From assembly GCF_014697105.1 (NCBI RefSeq), contig NZ_JACJRF010000018.1, positions 42,756-106,755 of the forward strand: a stretch of DNA of 64,000 bases, written 5' to 3'. Shown here piece after piece: positions 1 to 9,619 of the stretch (its first letter is position 1; every line of letters starts with the position of its first letter). Below the pieces are notes generated by a model that saw only the letters and a list, made by a program, of their open reading frames with translations, was not told where the DNA came from and searched no databases. The DNA is from Anabaena subtropica FACHB-260 (GTDB lineage Bacteria; Cyanobacteriota; Cyanobacteriia; Cyanobacteriales; Nostocaceae). A program made the translations under genes and the position numbers.

Positions 1-1
1 A

Positions 2-1102
2 CTAGAAAATGTTGTTGAACATGAAGAACAATCTCTAGAAACTTTAGAGCTAATAATAGAGGAAGAACCCCCAATAGTAGAGAATCTGGATTCAGATGAA
101 CGTGATGGGGATGAAATGGCAGCAGCTCGCCCTTCAGGATACAACAAAACAGAGCATGATGATGCAGTAGGTGCTTTTTTCAAAGAAATGGCCCGCTATC
201 CACTGCTCAAACCAGATGAAGAGGTGGAGTTAGCCAGAAGAGTCAGATTTTTGGAAGAATTTAGAGATTTACAAGCAGCTTTGCAATTGCAATTAGGACA
301 ACATCCAACGAAAGCCCAAGTAGCTGCACAATTAGATGTAACAGAAAAGCAATTAGAAAATCGTTTGTATCAAGGTCGAGTAGCTAAACGAAAAATGATT
401 CGCTCGAACTTGAGATTAGTAGTATCAATTGCCAAGCGATATCTCAATCGGGGAGTACCTTTTCTGGATTTAATTCAGGAAGGTGCAATGGGATTAAATC
501 GGGCTACAGAAAAATTTGATCCCGATAAAGGATATAAATTTTCTACTTATGCTTACTGGTGGATTAGACAAGCAATTACTAGAGCGATCGCTAACGATGC
601 CAGAACCATCCGCCTACCCATTCACATTGTAGAAAAACTCAACAAACTCAAAAAAGCCCAACGGGAACTCAAACAAAAACTCACCCGCAACCCTTCCGAA
701 GCAGAAATGGCGGAAGCTTTGGAAATTAGCGTCCCCCAACTACGCCAACTCCAACAACTCCGGCGACAAGCACTGTCTCTTAACCATCGTGTCGGTAAAG
801 AAGAAGATACCGAACTCATGGATTTATTAGAGGATGAAGACAACCTCTCTCCAGAAGCAAAAATGAACGAAAACATGATGCGTCAGGAGATTTGGGAAGT
901 TTTGGGTGATGTCCTCACTCCCAGGGAAAAAGATGTAATTTCTTTACGCTATGGTTTGACAACCAGTGAACCATGCACCCTTGAGGAAGTCGGGAATATG
1001 TTCAACTTATCTCGTGAACGAGTCCGACAAATTCAAAGCAAAGCCATGCGTAAATTACGCCGTCCTCACATAGCAAAACGTCTTAAGGGTTGGTTGATTT
1101 AA
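2..1102 (+). CDS. sigE: RNA polymerase group 2 sigma factor, SigE-like, 5' end cut by window edge
   Basis: Alternative sigma factor of the sigma-70 family that directs RNA polymerase to a subset of promoters. The frame is open from base 2 with no stop, so the gene starts outside the window. The internal ATG at 116 is not the true start, because it is preceded by an acidic Glu-rich stretch in the same frame. Visible parts are region 1.2 (DAVGAFFKEMARYPLL), region 2 with the core-binding and -10 helices (RSNLRLVVSIAKRYLNRG, FSTYAYWWIRQAI), region 3, and region 4 with the -35 helix-turn-helix (LEEVGNMFNLSRERVRQIQ). Group 2 factors lack the essential sigma's long N-terminal region. I chose SigE because I recall sigE, an acetyltransferase and petJ being neighbours in Anabaena PCC 7120, as here. 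SigC is the main alternative. Confidence 0.85.
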   Translation, partial: LENVVEHEEQSLETLELIIEEEPPIVENLDSDERDGDEMAAARPSGYNKTEHDDAVGAFFKEMARYPLLKPDEEVELARRVRFLEEFRDLQAALQLQLGQHPTKAQVAAQLDVTEKQLENRLYQGRVAKRKMIRSNLRLVVSIAKRYLNRGVPFLDLIQEGAMGLNRATEKFDPDKGYKFSTYAYWWIRQAITRAIANDARTIRLPIHIVEKLNKLKKAQRELKQKLTRNPSEAEMAEALEISVPQLRQLQQLRRQALSLNHRVGKEEDTELMDLLEDEDNLSPEAKMNENMMRQEIWEVLGDVLTPREKDVISLRYGLTTSEPCTLEEVGNMFNLSRERVRQIQSKAMRKLRRPHIAKRLKGWLI

Positions 1103-1283
1103 GACTAGAGATTAGGGGCTAATATTTTCACTCATCACAGGCTGAATGACTCGCTACCACTAACAAGACTCAGGACTCAGAACTCATCACTAACCTGACC
1201 ATTTTTTATTCTGCCATGAGTATTGAGTCAAAAAAACTACACGATAAGCTCACTCCGTGGGAGGCGATCGCTTAGACTATTGA

Positions 1284-1808
<525 letters not shown>

Positions 1809-1822
1809 GGGGCAGGGGGAAC

Positions 1823-1857
1823 CAATGACAACCGACAACTGACAACTGACTAATGAA
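1823..1857 (+). repeat. Tandem heptamer repeat (STRR type), five units
   Basis: Five consecutive 7-base units (CAATGAC, AACCGAC, AACTGAC, AACTGAC, TAATGAA) lie between the acetyltransferase gene and petJ. Short tandemly repeated heptamers are common between genes in heterocystous cyanobacteria. Confidence 0.75.
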
Positions 1858-1955
1858 GTTTGACAGCCTGTCTTTTGACGCAGGTAATCCCTCAATTGAC
1901 AATTGTTGAGGAAGATATTAGGCCGCATAAGCCTTATTTGCAAAGAGAACGCGAA

Positions 1956-2291
1956 ATGAAAAAGATTTTTTCCCTAGTACTGTTAGGCATAGCACTCTTC
2001 ACTTTTGCCTTCAGTAGCCCTGTATTGGCAGCAGACAGTGTAAGTGGAGCCAAAGTATTCAGTGCTAATTGCGCTTCTTGTCATGCTGGTGGCAAGAATT
2101 TGGTTCAAGCCAACAAAACTCTGAAGAAAGACGCTTTGGAAAAATTTGGGATGGATTCAGCAGAAGCAATTATTGCCCAAGTAACCAACGGTAAAAACGC
2201 TATGCCTGCTTTCAAAGGTCGCTTAAAACCTAACCAAATTGAAGATGTAGCTGCTTATGTCCTAGACCAAGCAGATAAAGATTGGAAGTAA
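1956..2291 (+). CDS. petJ: Cytochrome c6 precursor
   Basis: Soluble lumenal electron carrier that moves electrons from cytochrome b6f to photosystem I or cytochrome oxidase. The 111-residue precursor begins [15 protein letters not shown], a signal peptide ending at VLAAD. The mature protein of about 86 residues carries the haem c motif CASCH and the axial-ligand region [10 protein letters not shown], then ends in the usual helix [16 protein letters not shown]. The open frame extends 96 bases further upstream, but the signal peptide places the start at 1956. A strong hairpin terminator follows the stop. Copper usually sets the choice between c6 and plastocyanin; I did not identify an operator here. 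Confidence 0.95.
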   Translation: MKKIFSLVLLGIALFTFAFSSPVLAADSVSGAKVFSANCASCHAGGKNLVQANKTLKKDALEKFGMDSAEAIIAQVTNGKNAMPAFKGRLKPNQIEDVAAYVLDQADKDWK

Positions 2292-2317
2292 ATTCCACCG
2301 CAATACTTAACTAAAAG

Positions 2318-2349
2318 ATAGCGGGGTGTTTGTCCCGCTATTTATTTTT
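2318..2349 (+). terminator. Rho-independent terminator of petJ
   Basis: A perfect 8-bp stem (ATAGCGGG at 2318-2325 pairing with CCCGCTAT at 2334-2341) with an 8-base loop is followed by TTATTTTT. It begins 27 bases after the petJ stop. Confidence 0.85.
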
Positions 2350-2432
2350 GTGATGGGAGTGATGTTAGGGATAGTGGGGCATTGAGCAGCGTGCTGATTA
2401 AGAATTTCCTCCCCTGCTCCCCTGCTTTTTCT

Positions 2433-3269
2433 TTAAGGACTACGCGGAATACGTTCTATTTCTGCATAGCCACTGAAAATCAACTTGTCTCCCTCAGTAT
2501 CTAACCGATTGAGGCGCATTTTCACACCGTCAAGGTCAAAACGGTCTAAGTCAACCATATTATCTAAAATTTCCGCCAGTGCTAGGCTCAAGGTTTGGGA
2601 TATTTCTCGTTGTGTTTCTGGAACTAGGTCAAGTTCAACTCTTGGGTCTTTAAAAGAAATTCGGCGGCGCTTTTCCACAGCCACACTTAAAGTCATGTTT
2701 AGTGGTATTAGTTCTCCACCACCCAAATCTGCCTGAGCCGAAATTCGGAGACTATTTTGAGGCAATAGTTGTACTTGAACATCGGTAAAAGAGACTGGTT
2801 TGCCATCAGATAATTCAGTTAAAGCAGGTACAACTAAATTAACTAACCGCTTCTGCACCAGTTCAGCTTTAAAAGCTTTATTGATCCCAGCTTCAGATAA
2901 AATTATTTGAGCGATCGCCTGGGTTGGTTGCTTGAGATTCAACTTACCACTCAAAACAGCACCAAAATCAATAGAAACAGCATCAGTCTCAAAAGACATC
3001 TCCTCAACCGCAAAATCTCTGCGGATGATTAAGCCACGACCGCTCATTTTGAAGCTATCAATGCTGCCTTGCAACAGCTTGCTGGAGGGATAGCAGCGCA
3101 CGAAGACTTCTACTGACTCGCTTTGGGTAAACAAGTGGCGAATCGTTTGGCTGGCTACTGTATTGAGCATTCTCTCGCCCCAATCAGTGCCTTTAGGATC
3201 TTGTAAACCAGTAAGTCCGCCGAACATTTGGTTGTGGGTCTCTAGAAGTTCTTTGTACTCTTGTAACAA
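2433..3269 (-). CDS. DUF2993 domain protein (LmeA-like lipid-binding family)
   Basis: A 278-residue protein of the DUF2993 family, widespread in cyanobacteria and actinobacteria; the mycobacterial member LmeA binds phospholipids. Features seen: an N-terminal segment with GERMLNTVASQTIRHLF, then the alternating beta-strand pattern of the domain, including VRCYPSSKLLQGSIDSFKM and SIDFGAVLSGKLNL, which ends in ANGYAEIE-like strands (FSGYAEIERI). There is no signal peptide or membrane segment, so it is probably cytosolic or peripheral. The gene stands alone on the minus strand and converges on petJ. Its function in cyanobacteria is unknown to me. Confidence 0.75.
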   Translation of the reverse strand: MLQEYKELLETHNQMFGGLTGLQDPKGTDWGERMLNTVASQTIRHLFTQSESVEVFVRCYPSSKLLQGSIDSFKMSGRGLIIRRDFAVEEMSFETDAVSIDFGAVLSGKLNLKQPTQAIAQIILSEAGINKAFKAELVQKRLVNLVVPALTELSDGKPVSFTDVQVQLLPQNSLRISAQADLGGGELIPLNMTLSVAVEKRRRISFKDPRVELDLVPETQREISQTLSLALAEILDNMVDLDRFDLDGVKMRLNRLDTEGDKLIFSGYAEIERIPRSP

Positions 3270-3697
3270 AATGTGAAGATTTCAGCAAGTCTTTTGTGAT
3301 TGATTGTGCTGATAGACAAACTTGAATTTACTGATAAATACTACTCAATAGTATTTAAAATCACTTTTTATCCAGTAAAAATACAATAGCTACACCAATT
3401 TTAATTTTTCATTGGTATTACTGATTTATGTAGTGCAAAGACGCTAATAACAACTTTGTGTCTTTGCGCCTTTGCGCGAAAATAGAAAATCTTTTCTACT
3501 CAGCTAACAATCTTTAAGACCTACCTAAGGCGATGGGCAACTTAGTCTTAAAACCCATCTCCATAGCTTGCTTTCCTTACGGAAGGCTACCGCAAACCCG
3601 CAGAGTGTCTCTCCTCTGCAAAGGCTTTGATTCTTGCTCCCCTTCTCTACAAGGGAAGGGGTTGGGGGTTAGGTTTGAGACAAAGCTTGACATGGCG
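3270..3697. other. Intergenic region with interspersed repeat fragments
   Basis: About 430 bases with no convincing gene. A weak inverted repeat (GCAAAGAC at 3435-3442, GTCTTTGC at 3460-3467) and a GCAGAG/CTCTGC pair around 3600-3620 look like cyanobacterial intergenic repeat debris. The open frame overlapping the right edge is antisense to the pentapeptide gene and is not supported. Confidence 0.5.
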
Positions 3698-4192
3698 TTA
3701 CCTACAACCTAAAGATTCACGGGTATCAGCACCAGTTTTAGAATTCACTCCACTAGCCTTAACACAGAGTTTTTTCACCTCTGTCCCATCCAAAACCGCA
3801 TTAGTAAAATCCGCCCCGGTCACATTAACATTATCAAAAAGAGAACGTAACATCATGGCATCAGTCAAAACAGCATCACTTAAATCAGCATTCTTAAACT
3901 TCGCCAAATAAGCTATACCGTTACTAAAATCTACACCATGTAAATTAACTCCCTCCAACACGGTACCGTTAAACACCCCACCCCGTAAGTCAGCATTGCT
4001 GAAGTTGGCATTTTCTAAATCCACATTGGTAAACTCAGCACCAATTAAGCTTTGACCAGTGAAATCCTTAGCCTTCAATTCATCACCAGCCGAACGGGTG
4101 ATACTAGAAGAACTTGCAGCTTCCGCCGAAGGAGGAAACAGAAATAAAACCATAGTCAAAACAAGACTAGCTACTATTCGCCAATATTTCAT
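3698..4192 (-). CDS. Secreted pentapeptide-repeat protein (lumenal type)
   Basis: A 164-residue protein with an N-terminal signal peptide ([19 protein letters not shown], cut near AEAASS). About 80 residues of A(D/N)LXX pentapeptide repeats follow, such as [16 protein letters not shown] and [15 protein letters not shown], which fold as a right-handed quadrilateral beta-helix. The C-terminus has two cysteines in the frame LC-(5)-GVN...TRESLGCR. The same C-terminal cap recurs in the protein at 56850-57356, so the two are paralogues. Similar two-cysteine pentapeptide proteins occur in thylakoid lumens, and a disulphide is plausible. Molecular role unknown. Confidence 0.8.
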   Translation of the reverse strand: MKYWRIVASLVLTMVLFLFPPSAEAASSSSITRSAGDELKAKDFTGQSLIGAEFTNVDLENANFSNADLRGGVFNGTVLEGVNLHGVDFSNGIAYLAKFKNADLSDAVLTDAMMLRSLFDNVNVTGADFTNAVLDGTEVKKLCVKASGVNSKTGADTRESLGCR

Positions 4193-4357
4193 AATGTCTT
4201 CTTAATAAATCTCAATACTCCACCATTATTAAACATTACAGAAGAGTGGTGAGTGGAGATGAAAAACTAATTCCTCAACGCCACTTGCTCCCTATTAATT
4301 GAAGCCATCACGTAGGATATTAGATGTTGAAGTGCGATCGCAACTGCAAAACTATCT

Positions 4358-5488
4358 GTGGCTAATCAACAAGAAACTGCCGAAACCCTAGCGAGAACAC
4401 CTTTATATCAACTGGGTGTAGAACTCAAAGCCCGCTTCACCAGCTTTGGTGGCTGGGAAATGCCAGTACAATTTACTGGTATTTCCCGTGAACACGAAGC
4501 AGTGAGAAACACTGCTGGGATGTTTGATATTTCTCACATGGGCAAATTTACCCTCCAAGGTAAAAACCTGATTTCTCAACTCCAAGGTTTAGTTCCTTCA
4601 GACTTGAGTCGGTTGCAACCAGGTCAAGCCCAATACACTGTACTCTTAAATCCCCAAGGGGGAATCATTGACGATATCATTGTCTACTACCAAGGCGAAG
4701 ACCGCACTGGTACACAACAGGCATTCATTATCGTCAACGCAGCCACCACCAGCAAAGACAAAGCATGGATATTGCAACACTTAGACCAAAATCAGGTGCA
4801 ATTCCAAGACCTTTCACCAGCAAAAGTCTTAATTGCCCTCCAAGGGCCAAAAGCTATCAACTATCTCCAACCCTTTGTCAAAAAAGACTTACAACCAATC
4901 AAAGCTTTTGCACATCTAGAGACAACAATACTAGATAAACCCGGCTTTATAGCCCGTACAGGTTACACCGGGGAAGATGGTTTTGAAATTTTAGTAGACC
5001 CAGAGGTAGGGATAGAATTATGGCGTAGTCTGTATGATGCGGGTGTCACTCCCTGTGGCTTAGGTGCAAGAGATACCCTCAGACTAGAAGCAGCAATGGC
5101 ACTTTACGGACAAGACATCGATGACAAAACCACTCCCCTAGAAGCTGGGTTAGGGTGGTTAGTTCATCTGGATACCAAAGGAGATTTTATTGGTCGGTCA
5201 GTTTTAGAACAACAAAAAGCCACAGGAGTACAGCGCCGACTCGTAGGTTTGCAAACCCAAGGACGGAACATTGCCCGTCACGGCTACCAAGTTCTCTCAG
5301 AGGGTAAAGTAGTAGGCGAAGTTACTAGTGGTACTTTATCCCCTACACTCGGTTATCCTGTTGCTCTAGCCTACGTCCCTAGCAAGCTAGCGAAAGTGGG
5401 TCAGCACCTAGAAGTCGAAATTCGTGGTAAAGCATACCCCGCATTTGTAGTTAAACGTCCCTTTTATCGTTCAAGCAAGAAAGGCTAA
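4358..5488 (+). CDS. gcvT: Aminomethyltransferase, glycine cleavage T protein
   Basis: T protein of the glycine cleavage complex. It transfers the aminomethyl carbon from lipoylated H protein to tetrahydrofolate and releases ammonia, a key photorespiratory step in cyanobacteria. The 376 residues match the usual length. Seen: the N-terminal FTSFGGWEMPVQF and MFDISHMGKF, the folate-site segment ARTGYTGEDGFEIL, GLGARDTLRLEAAM, and the C-terminal barrel domain. The start is a GTG, 8 codons before the conserved AETLARTPLYQLG. It is first in a gcvT-gcvH-gcvP series, with a 320-base gap before gcvH, so the genes may be transcribed separately. Confidence 0.95.
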   Translation: MANQQETAETLARTPLYQLGVELKARFTSFGGWEMPVQFTGISREHEAVRNTAGMFDISHMGKFTLQGKNLISQLQGLVPSDLSRLQPGQAQYTVLLNPQGGIIDDIIVYYQGEDRTGTQQAFIIVNAATTSKDKAWILQHLDQNQVQFQDLSPAKVLIALQGPKAINYLQPFVKKDLQPIKAFAHLETTILDKPGFIARTGYTGEDGFEILVDPEVGIELWRSLYDAGVTPCGLGARDTLRLEAAMALYGQDIDDKTTPLEAGLGWLVHLDTKGDFIGRSVLEQQKATGVQRRLVGLQTQGRNIARHGYQVLSEGKVVGEVTSGTLSPTLGYPVALAYVPSKLAKVGQHLEVEIRGKAYPAFVVKRPFYRSSKKG

Positions 5489-5809
5489 ATACTTAGTCCC
5501 CAATCTCTAATATCCATGTTGACCAACTGAATGTGTTGTAAGATACTCAATCACAGTATGGTTAATTACTAAATATGGTCTTAAACCAATTCTGGAAAAT
5601 TCGGTAACAGATTCAAAGCTATCAAGCCAGATTCTGTCCGACCCTCATCATTACGTGGCTTGCTTTGCTACACAACGCTACTGCTTTGGCGCAGCGTATC
5701 CGTTTGCGTAAGAGTCTCGTAAGAAAAGGATTCACTGCGTAGCAGTATTACGAATTGGTATTAATTACCTTTGGGACGCTAATTTTTTGAGATTTTAAGA
5801 GGAAAAGAA
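5489..5809. other. Intergenic region between gcvT and gcvH, repeat-rich
   Basis: About 320 bases without a gene. The middle (5640-5760) holds short inverted and direct repeat fragments around GCTTTGGCGCAGCG and GCGTAAGAGTCTCG, of a type common in Nostocales. I looked for a glycine riboswitch and did not find its conserved core. The gcvH ribosome site AAGAGGAAAAG lies just before 5810. Confidence 0.5.
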
Positions 5810-6202
5810 ATGTCGTCGTTTGAATACCCTCAAGATTTGCGATATTTGGATACTCATGAATATGTGAGGCTAGATGGCGAAATTGCTACTATCGGTATTA
5901 CAGAATTTGCTGTAGACCAATTAGGCGATGTGGTATTTTTGGAACTCCCGGAAATTGGGGACTTACTGACTAAAGGAGATACTTTTGGCTCAATTGAATC
6001 AGTCAAAGCCGTCGAAGATTTGAATGCACCAATAACTGGAACAGTCGTAGAACGCAACGAACTTTTGATTGAATCTCCTGAAGCAATAGCAGATGACCCT
6101 TACGGTGAAGGGTGGTTTTTAAAATTACGCGTTAATGACCCTGATGAAGTAAATGATGCTTTGACTGCGGACGAGTATCGCGCCGAAGTAGAAGGCGAGT
6201 AG
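5810..6202 (+). CDS. gcvH: Glycine cleavage system H protein
   Basis: Lipoyl carrier protein that shuttles the aminomethyl group between the P, T and L proteins. The 130-residue length is standard. The lipoylation site is K66 in [11 protein letters not shown], in the hairpin of the barrel, and the flanking [12 protein letters not shown] and [10 protein letters not shown] segments are conserved. The ATG at 5810 follows a good purine-rich ribosome site. gcvP follows 204 bases later on the same strand. Confidence 0.96.
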   Translation: MSSFEYPQDLRYLDTHEYVRLDGEIATIGITEFAVDQLGDVVFLELPEIGDLLTKGDTFGSIESVKAVEDLNAPITGTVVERNELLIESPEAIADDPYGEGWFLKLRVNDPDEVNDALTADEYRAEVEGE

Positions 6203-6406
6203 TTGGGTATTGGGGACTGGGAAGAGTTAGGAGACAGGGAGCAGGAAGAAAAGGAGACAAGGCAGAAAATTATTCCCCTACTCAGCACTCCCCATTTCCC
6301 TAAATGGATGATTTTTGATAAATCGTCCAAGCGTTGACAAATTGCTCCCACTTGTCAAGAATATTTGTTGCAAAATATTAAATAGTTACTTCTGGAGTTT
6401 AATTTA

Positions 6407-9349
6407 GTGGTATCTTATGCCCCTATTCCTCAGTCTAGCGATGGGATACATTCTACTGTAGGTCACAGCCAACAGATAGAAAACAGAAAGCAAAATTTAA
6501 ATCATTTTATACAAAGACATATAGGCCCATCATCAGCAGATATTCAACAGATGCTTGATGTGTTGAGATTTCCCAGCCTAGATGATTTGATAGAAAAAAC
6601 AGTACCAACAGCAATTAGGCTGAATAAAAAGCTACATTTACCAGAAGCGCAAACCGAGTATGCAGCCCTGGCAAGGTTAAAACAAATTGCCTCTAAAAAT
6701 CAGGTGTTTCGTTCATACATTGGTACGGGATATCACGATACCATAACTCCTCCCGTCATTGGGCGTAATATTCTCGAAAACCCTGGTTGGTACACTGCCT
6801 ACACTCCCTATCAGCCCGAAATTGCCCAAGGGCGGTTGGAAGCGCTGCTAAATTTCCAAACCATGATTATCGATTTAACTGGGTTGGAAATTGCTAACGC
6901 GTCCCTACTTGATGAAGCAACAGCAGCCGCCGAAGCTATGAGTATGAGTTACGGTGTGAGCAAAAATAAAGCAAATGCCTATTTTGTTTCTCATGACTGC
7001 CATCCCCAAACGATTGACGTGTTACAAACACGGGCTAAACCCTTAGAGATTGAGATTATTATCGGCGATCATCAGACATTTGATTTTGATCAGCCAATTT
7101 TCGGCGCGATTTTACAATATCCCGCCAGTGATGGCACAATCTACGACTACCGCGCTTTTATCGAAACAGCCCATGCCCAGGGTGCATTGGTAACAGTAGC
7201 CGCAGACCCTTTAAGCTTAACTTTACTCACCCCGCCTGGTGAGTTTGGTGCTGATATTGCCGTAGGTAGTACCCAGCGCTTTGGTATTCCCTTAGGGTTC
7301 GGGGGGCCTCATGCGGCATACTTTGCCACCAAGGAAGAGTACAAGCGGCAAGTTCCGGGGCGAATTGTCGGCGTATCTAAAGATGTTCACGGTAAAACAG
7401 CACTGCGCCTAGCCTTACAAACCCGTGAACAACATATCCGCCGGGAAAAAGCTACGAGTAATATTTGTACAGCCCAGGTATTACTGGCGGTGATGGCGAG
7501 TATGTATGCTGTCTATCACGGGCCGGATGGACTCAAACAAATCGCGGAGAATATTCACCAGCTAACTGTCACCCTGGCAGAAGGCTTAAAACATCTGGGT
7601 TACAAAATCAGTTCCGCAACTTTCTTTGATACCTTACGGGTAGAGTTGGGAATACAAAACCTCGAGACTATTCTCGCAGGTTGCCAAGCCCGTAATATTA
7701 ACCTACGGATTTTTGATGAAACTGCTGTGGGTATCTCCTTAGATGAAACTACCACACCAGAAGACCTCATCGACCTCTGGCAAATCTTCGCTCTCCGAGA
7801 TGAGTTACCCTTCACCCTAGAAGAACTAACTTCTCCCCCATCTCCCCACCTCCCCTTCCGCACCAGTAATTACCTCACCCACCCCGTCTTCAACCGTTAT
7901 CACTCAGAAACTGAGTTGTTGCGCTATCTACACAGGCTGGAAACTAAAGATTTGTCGTTAACGACATCGATGATTCCTTTGGGTTCCTGCACGATGAAGT
8001 TAAACGCCACGGCTGAGATGGTTCCCGTAACTTGGGAAGAATTTGGTAGGATACATCCTTTTGCGCCGTTAACCCAAACGCGGGGTTATCAAATTCTGTT
8101 CCAACAACTGGAAGGGTGGTTAGCAGAAATTACTGGCTTTGCTGGGATTTCTCTCCAACCCAATGCTGGTTCTCAAGGCGAATACACAGGACTTTTGGTG
8201 ATTCGTGAATATCATGAAAGTCGGGGGGAAGCACACCGTAATGTTTGTTTGATTCCTACCTCAGCACATGGGACAAACCCAGCGAGTGCAGTGATGTGTG
8301 GGATGAAGGTTGTAGCAGTTGCCTGTGATACGGAAGGTAATATTGATGTAGATGACCTCAAAGCCAAGGCAGAAAAATATAGTCATGAACTTGCTGCGTT
8401 GATGGTGACATATCCCTCAACTCATGGCGTGTTTGAGGAAGCAATTCAAGAAATTTGTGCTGTGATTCATAGTCACGGCGGTCAAGTTTACATGGATGGG
8501 GCAAATATGAATGCCCAAGTGGGTATTTGTCGTCCGGGGGATATTGGCGCGGATGTTTGTCACTTAAACTTGCACAAAACTTTCTGTATTCCTCACGGTG
8601 GTGGTGGCCCTGGTATGGGGCCAATTGGTGTTGCATCCCATCTTGTACCGTTTTTGCCTGGACATACTGTAATGGGGAATGGGAAGAAAACAATACCCAA
8701 TACCCAATCTATCGGCGCTGTAGCTGCTGCGCCTTGGGGGAGTGCCAGTATTTTGGTGATTTCTTGGATGTATATTGCCATGATGGGGGCAGATGGCTTG
8801 ACACAAGCTACCAAGGTGGCAATTCTCAATGCTAATTACATTGCCAAGAGATTGGAAGCTTATTATCCTGTGTTGTACAAAGGAAAAAATGGTCTAGTTG
8901 CCCATGAGTGTATTTTAGATTTGCGATCGCTTAAAAAATCAGCGAACATCGAAATTGATGATATAGCCAAGCGTCTCATCGACTATGGTTTCCATGCTCC
9001 GACTGTCTCCTGGCCTGTGGCAGGTACAATCATGGTGGAACCCACAGAAAGCGAATCTCAAGCAGAATTAGATCGATTCTGTGATGCGCTGATGGCTATT
9101 CGTCAAGAAATCGCTGAAATTGAAGAAGGTAAGGTAGATATTCAAGATAATGCCTTGAAGAATGCCCCCCACACCATCGAAAGCCTCCTTAGCGCCGAAT
9201 GGCATCATCCCTATTCCCGTGAACAAGCCGCCTACCCAGCACCTTGGACACGGGAACATAAATTCTGGCCTAGTGTAGGTAGAATTGACGCAGCTTTTGG
9301 TGATAGAAATTTTATTTGTTCTTGTCTACCAATGGATGCTTATCACTAA
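6407..9349 (+). CDS. gcvP: Glycine dehydrogenase (decarboxylating), P protein
   Basis: PLP enzyme that decarboxylates glycine and loads the aminomethyl group on GcvH. It is a single 980-residue polypeptide, the fused homodimer type, as in other cyanobacteria. The N-terminal half carries [17 protein letters not shown] and the C-terminal half the active site [18 protein letters not shown], where K724 should bind [16 protein letters not shown] and [10 protein letters not shown] are also conserved. The start is a GTG at 6407. An unrelated-looking 30-residue N-terminal extension precedes the conserved region, so a later start is possible. Confidence 0.95.
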   Translation: MVSYAPIPQSSDGIHSTVGHSQQIENRKQNLNHFIQRHIGPSSADIQQMLDVLRFPSLDDLIEKTVPTAIRLNKKLHLPEAQTEYAALARLKQIASKNQVFRSYIGTGYHDTITPPVIGRNILENPGWYTAYTPYQPEIAQGRLEALLNFQTMIIDLTGLEIANASLLDEATAAAEAMSMSYGVSKNKANAYFVSHDCHPQTIDVLQTRAKPLEIEIIIGDHQTFDFDQPIFGAILQYPASDGTIYDYRAFIETAHAQGALVTVAADPLSLTLLTPPGEFGADIAVGSTQRFGIPLGFGGPHAAYFATKEEYKRQVPGRIVGVSKDVHGKTALRLALQTREQHIRREKATSNICTAQVLLAVMASMYAVYHGPDGLKQIAENIHQLTVTLAEGLKHLGYKISSATFFDTLRVELGIQNLETILAGCQARNINLRIFDETAVGISLDETTTPEDLIDLWQIFALRDELPFTLEELTSPPSPHLPFRTSNYLTHPVFNRYHSETELLRYLHRLETKDLSLTTSMIPLGSCTMKLNATAEMVPVTWEEFGRIHPFAPLTQTRGYQILFQQLEGWLAEITGFAGISLQPNAGSQGEYTGLLVIREYHESRGEAHRNVCLIPTSAHGTNPASAVMCGMKVVAVACDTEGNIDVDDLKAKAEKYSHELAALMVTYPSTHGVFEEAIQEICAVIHSHGGQVYMDGANMNAQVGICRPGDIGADVCHLNLHKTFCIPHGGGGPGMGPIGVASHLVPFLPGHTVMGNGKKTIPNTQSIGAVAAAPWGSASILVISWMYIAMMGADGLTQATKVAILNANYIAKRLEAYYPVLYKGKNGLVAHECILDLRSLKKSANIEIDDIAKRLIDYGFHAPTVSWPVAGTIMVEPTESESQAELDRFCDALMAIRQEIAEIEEGKVDIQDNALKNAPHTIESLLSAEWHHPYSREQAAYPAPWTREHKFWPSVGRIDAAFGDRNFICSCLPMDAYH

Positions 9350-9384
9350 CTCAAGTTGTAGCTTTGGGAATTTTCAATAATGAG

Positions 9385-9499
9385 CCGATGGTCTCCAAGC
9401 AATCGGAGGTCATCGCCTTTGACTATTTGAGAATAGGTTCTAGATAGTCAAAATTACAGCTTCAAAGGTTCTGAAGCTAAAACTTGAGCCTTTGAAGCT
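9385..9499 (+). promoter_or_regulatory. Hairpin-rich gcvP 3' / leuS leader region
   Basis: Three perfect inverted repeats lie in sequence between gcvP and leuS. They are CCGAT/ATCGG (9385-9389, 9402-9406), TTTGACTAT/ATAGTCAAA (9418-9426, 9444-9452) and AGCTTCAAAGG/CCTTTGAAGCT (9458-9468, 9489-9499). The first or second could end gcvP transcription. The third lies about 120 bases before the leuS start, where a regulated leader would sit. I found no T-box specifier loop or leucine-rich leader peptide, so the role is inferred only from structure. Confidence 0.4.
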
Positions 9500-9619
9500 G
9501 AAGCTTGAAGCTCTGACAAAGGGTAGTAGGTATTCATAAGAGGAAAACTGATTCCTTTGCCTAGCATCATCTACAATATGGAGGCAAACAAGATTACAGA
9601 CCCAGTAGGAGAATTTTTG

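Noticed and set aside
622..876. Antisense frame within the sigma factor gene
   Set aside because: It mirrors the codon structure of the real gene on the other strand and has low-complexity Ser-rich composition.
4193..5809. Glycine riboswitch before gcvT or gcvH
   Set aside because: The conserved glycine aptamer core was not found in either leader. Absence by eye is not proof; a covariance search would decide.
8358..8835. Several overlapping frames on both strands within gcvP
   Set aside because: All are shadows of the gcvP coding sequence.
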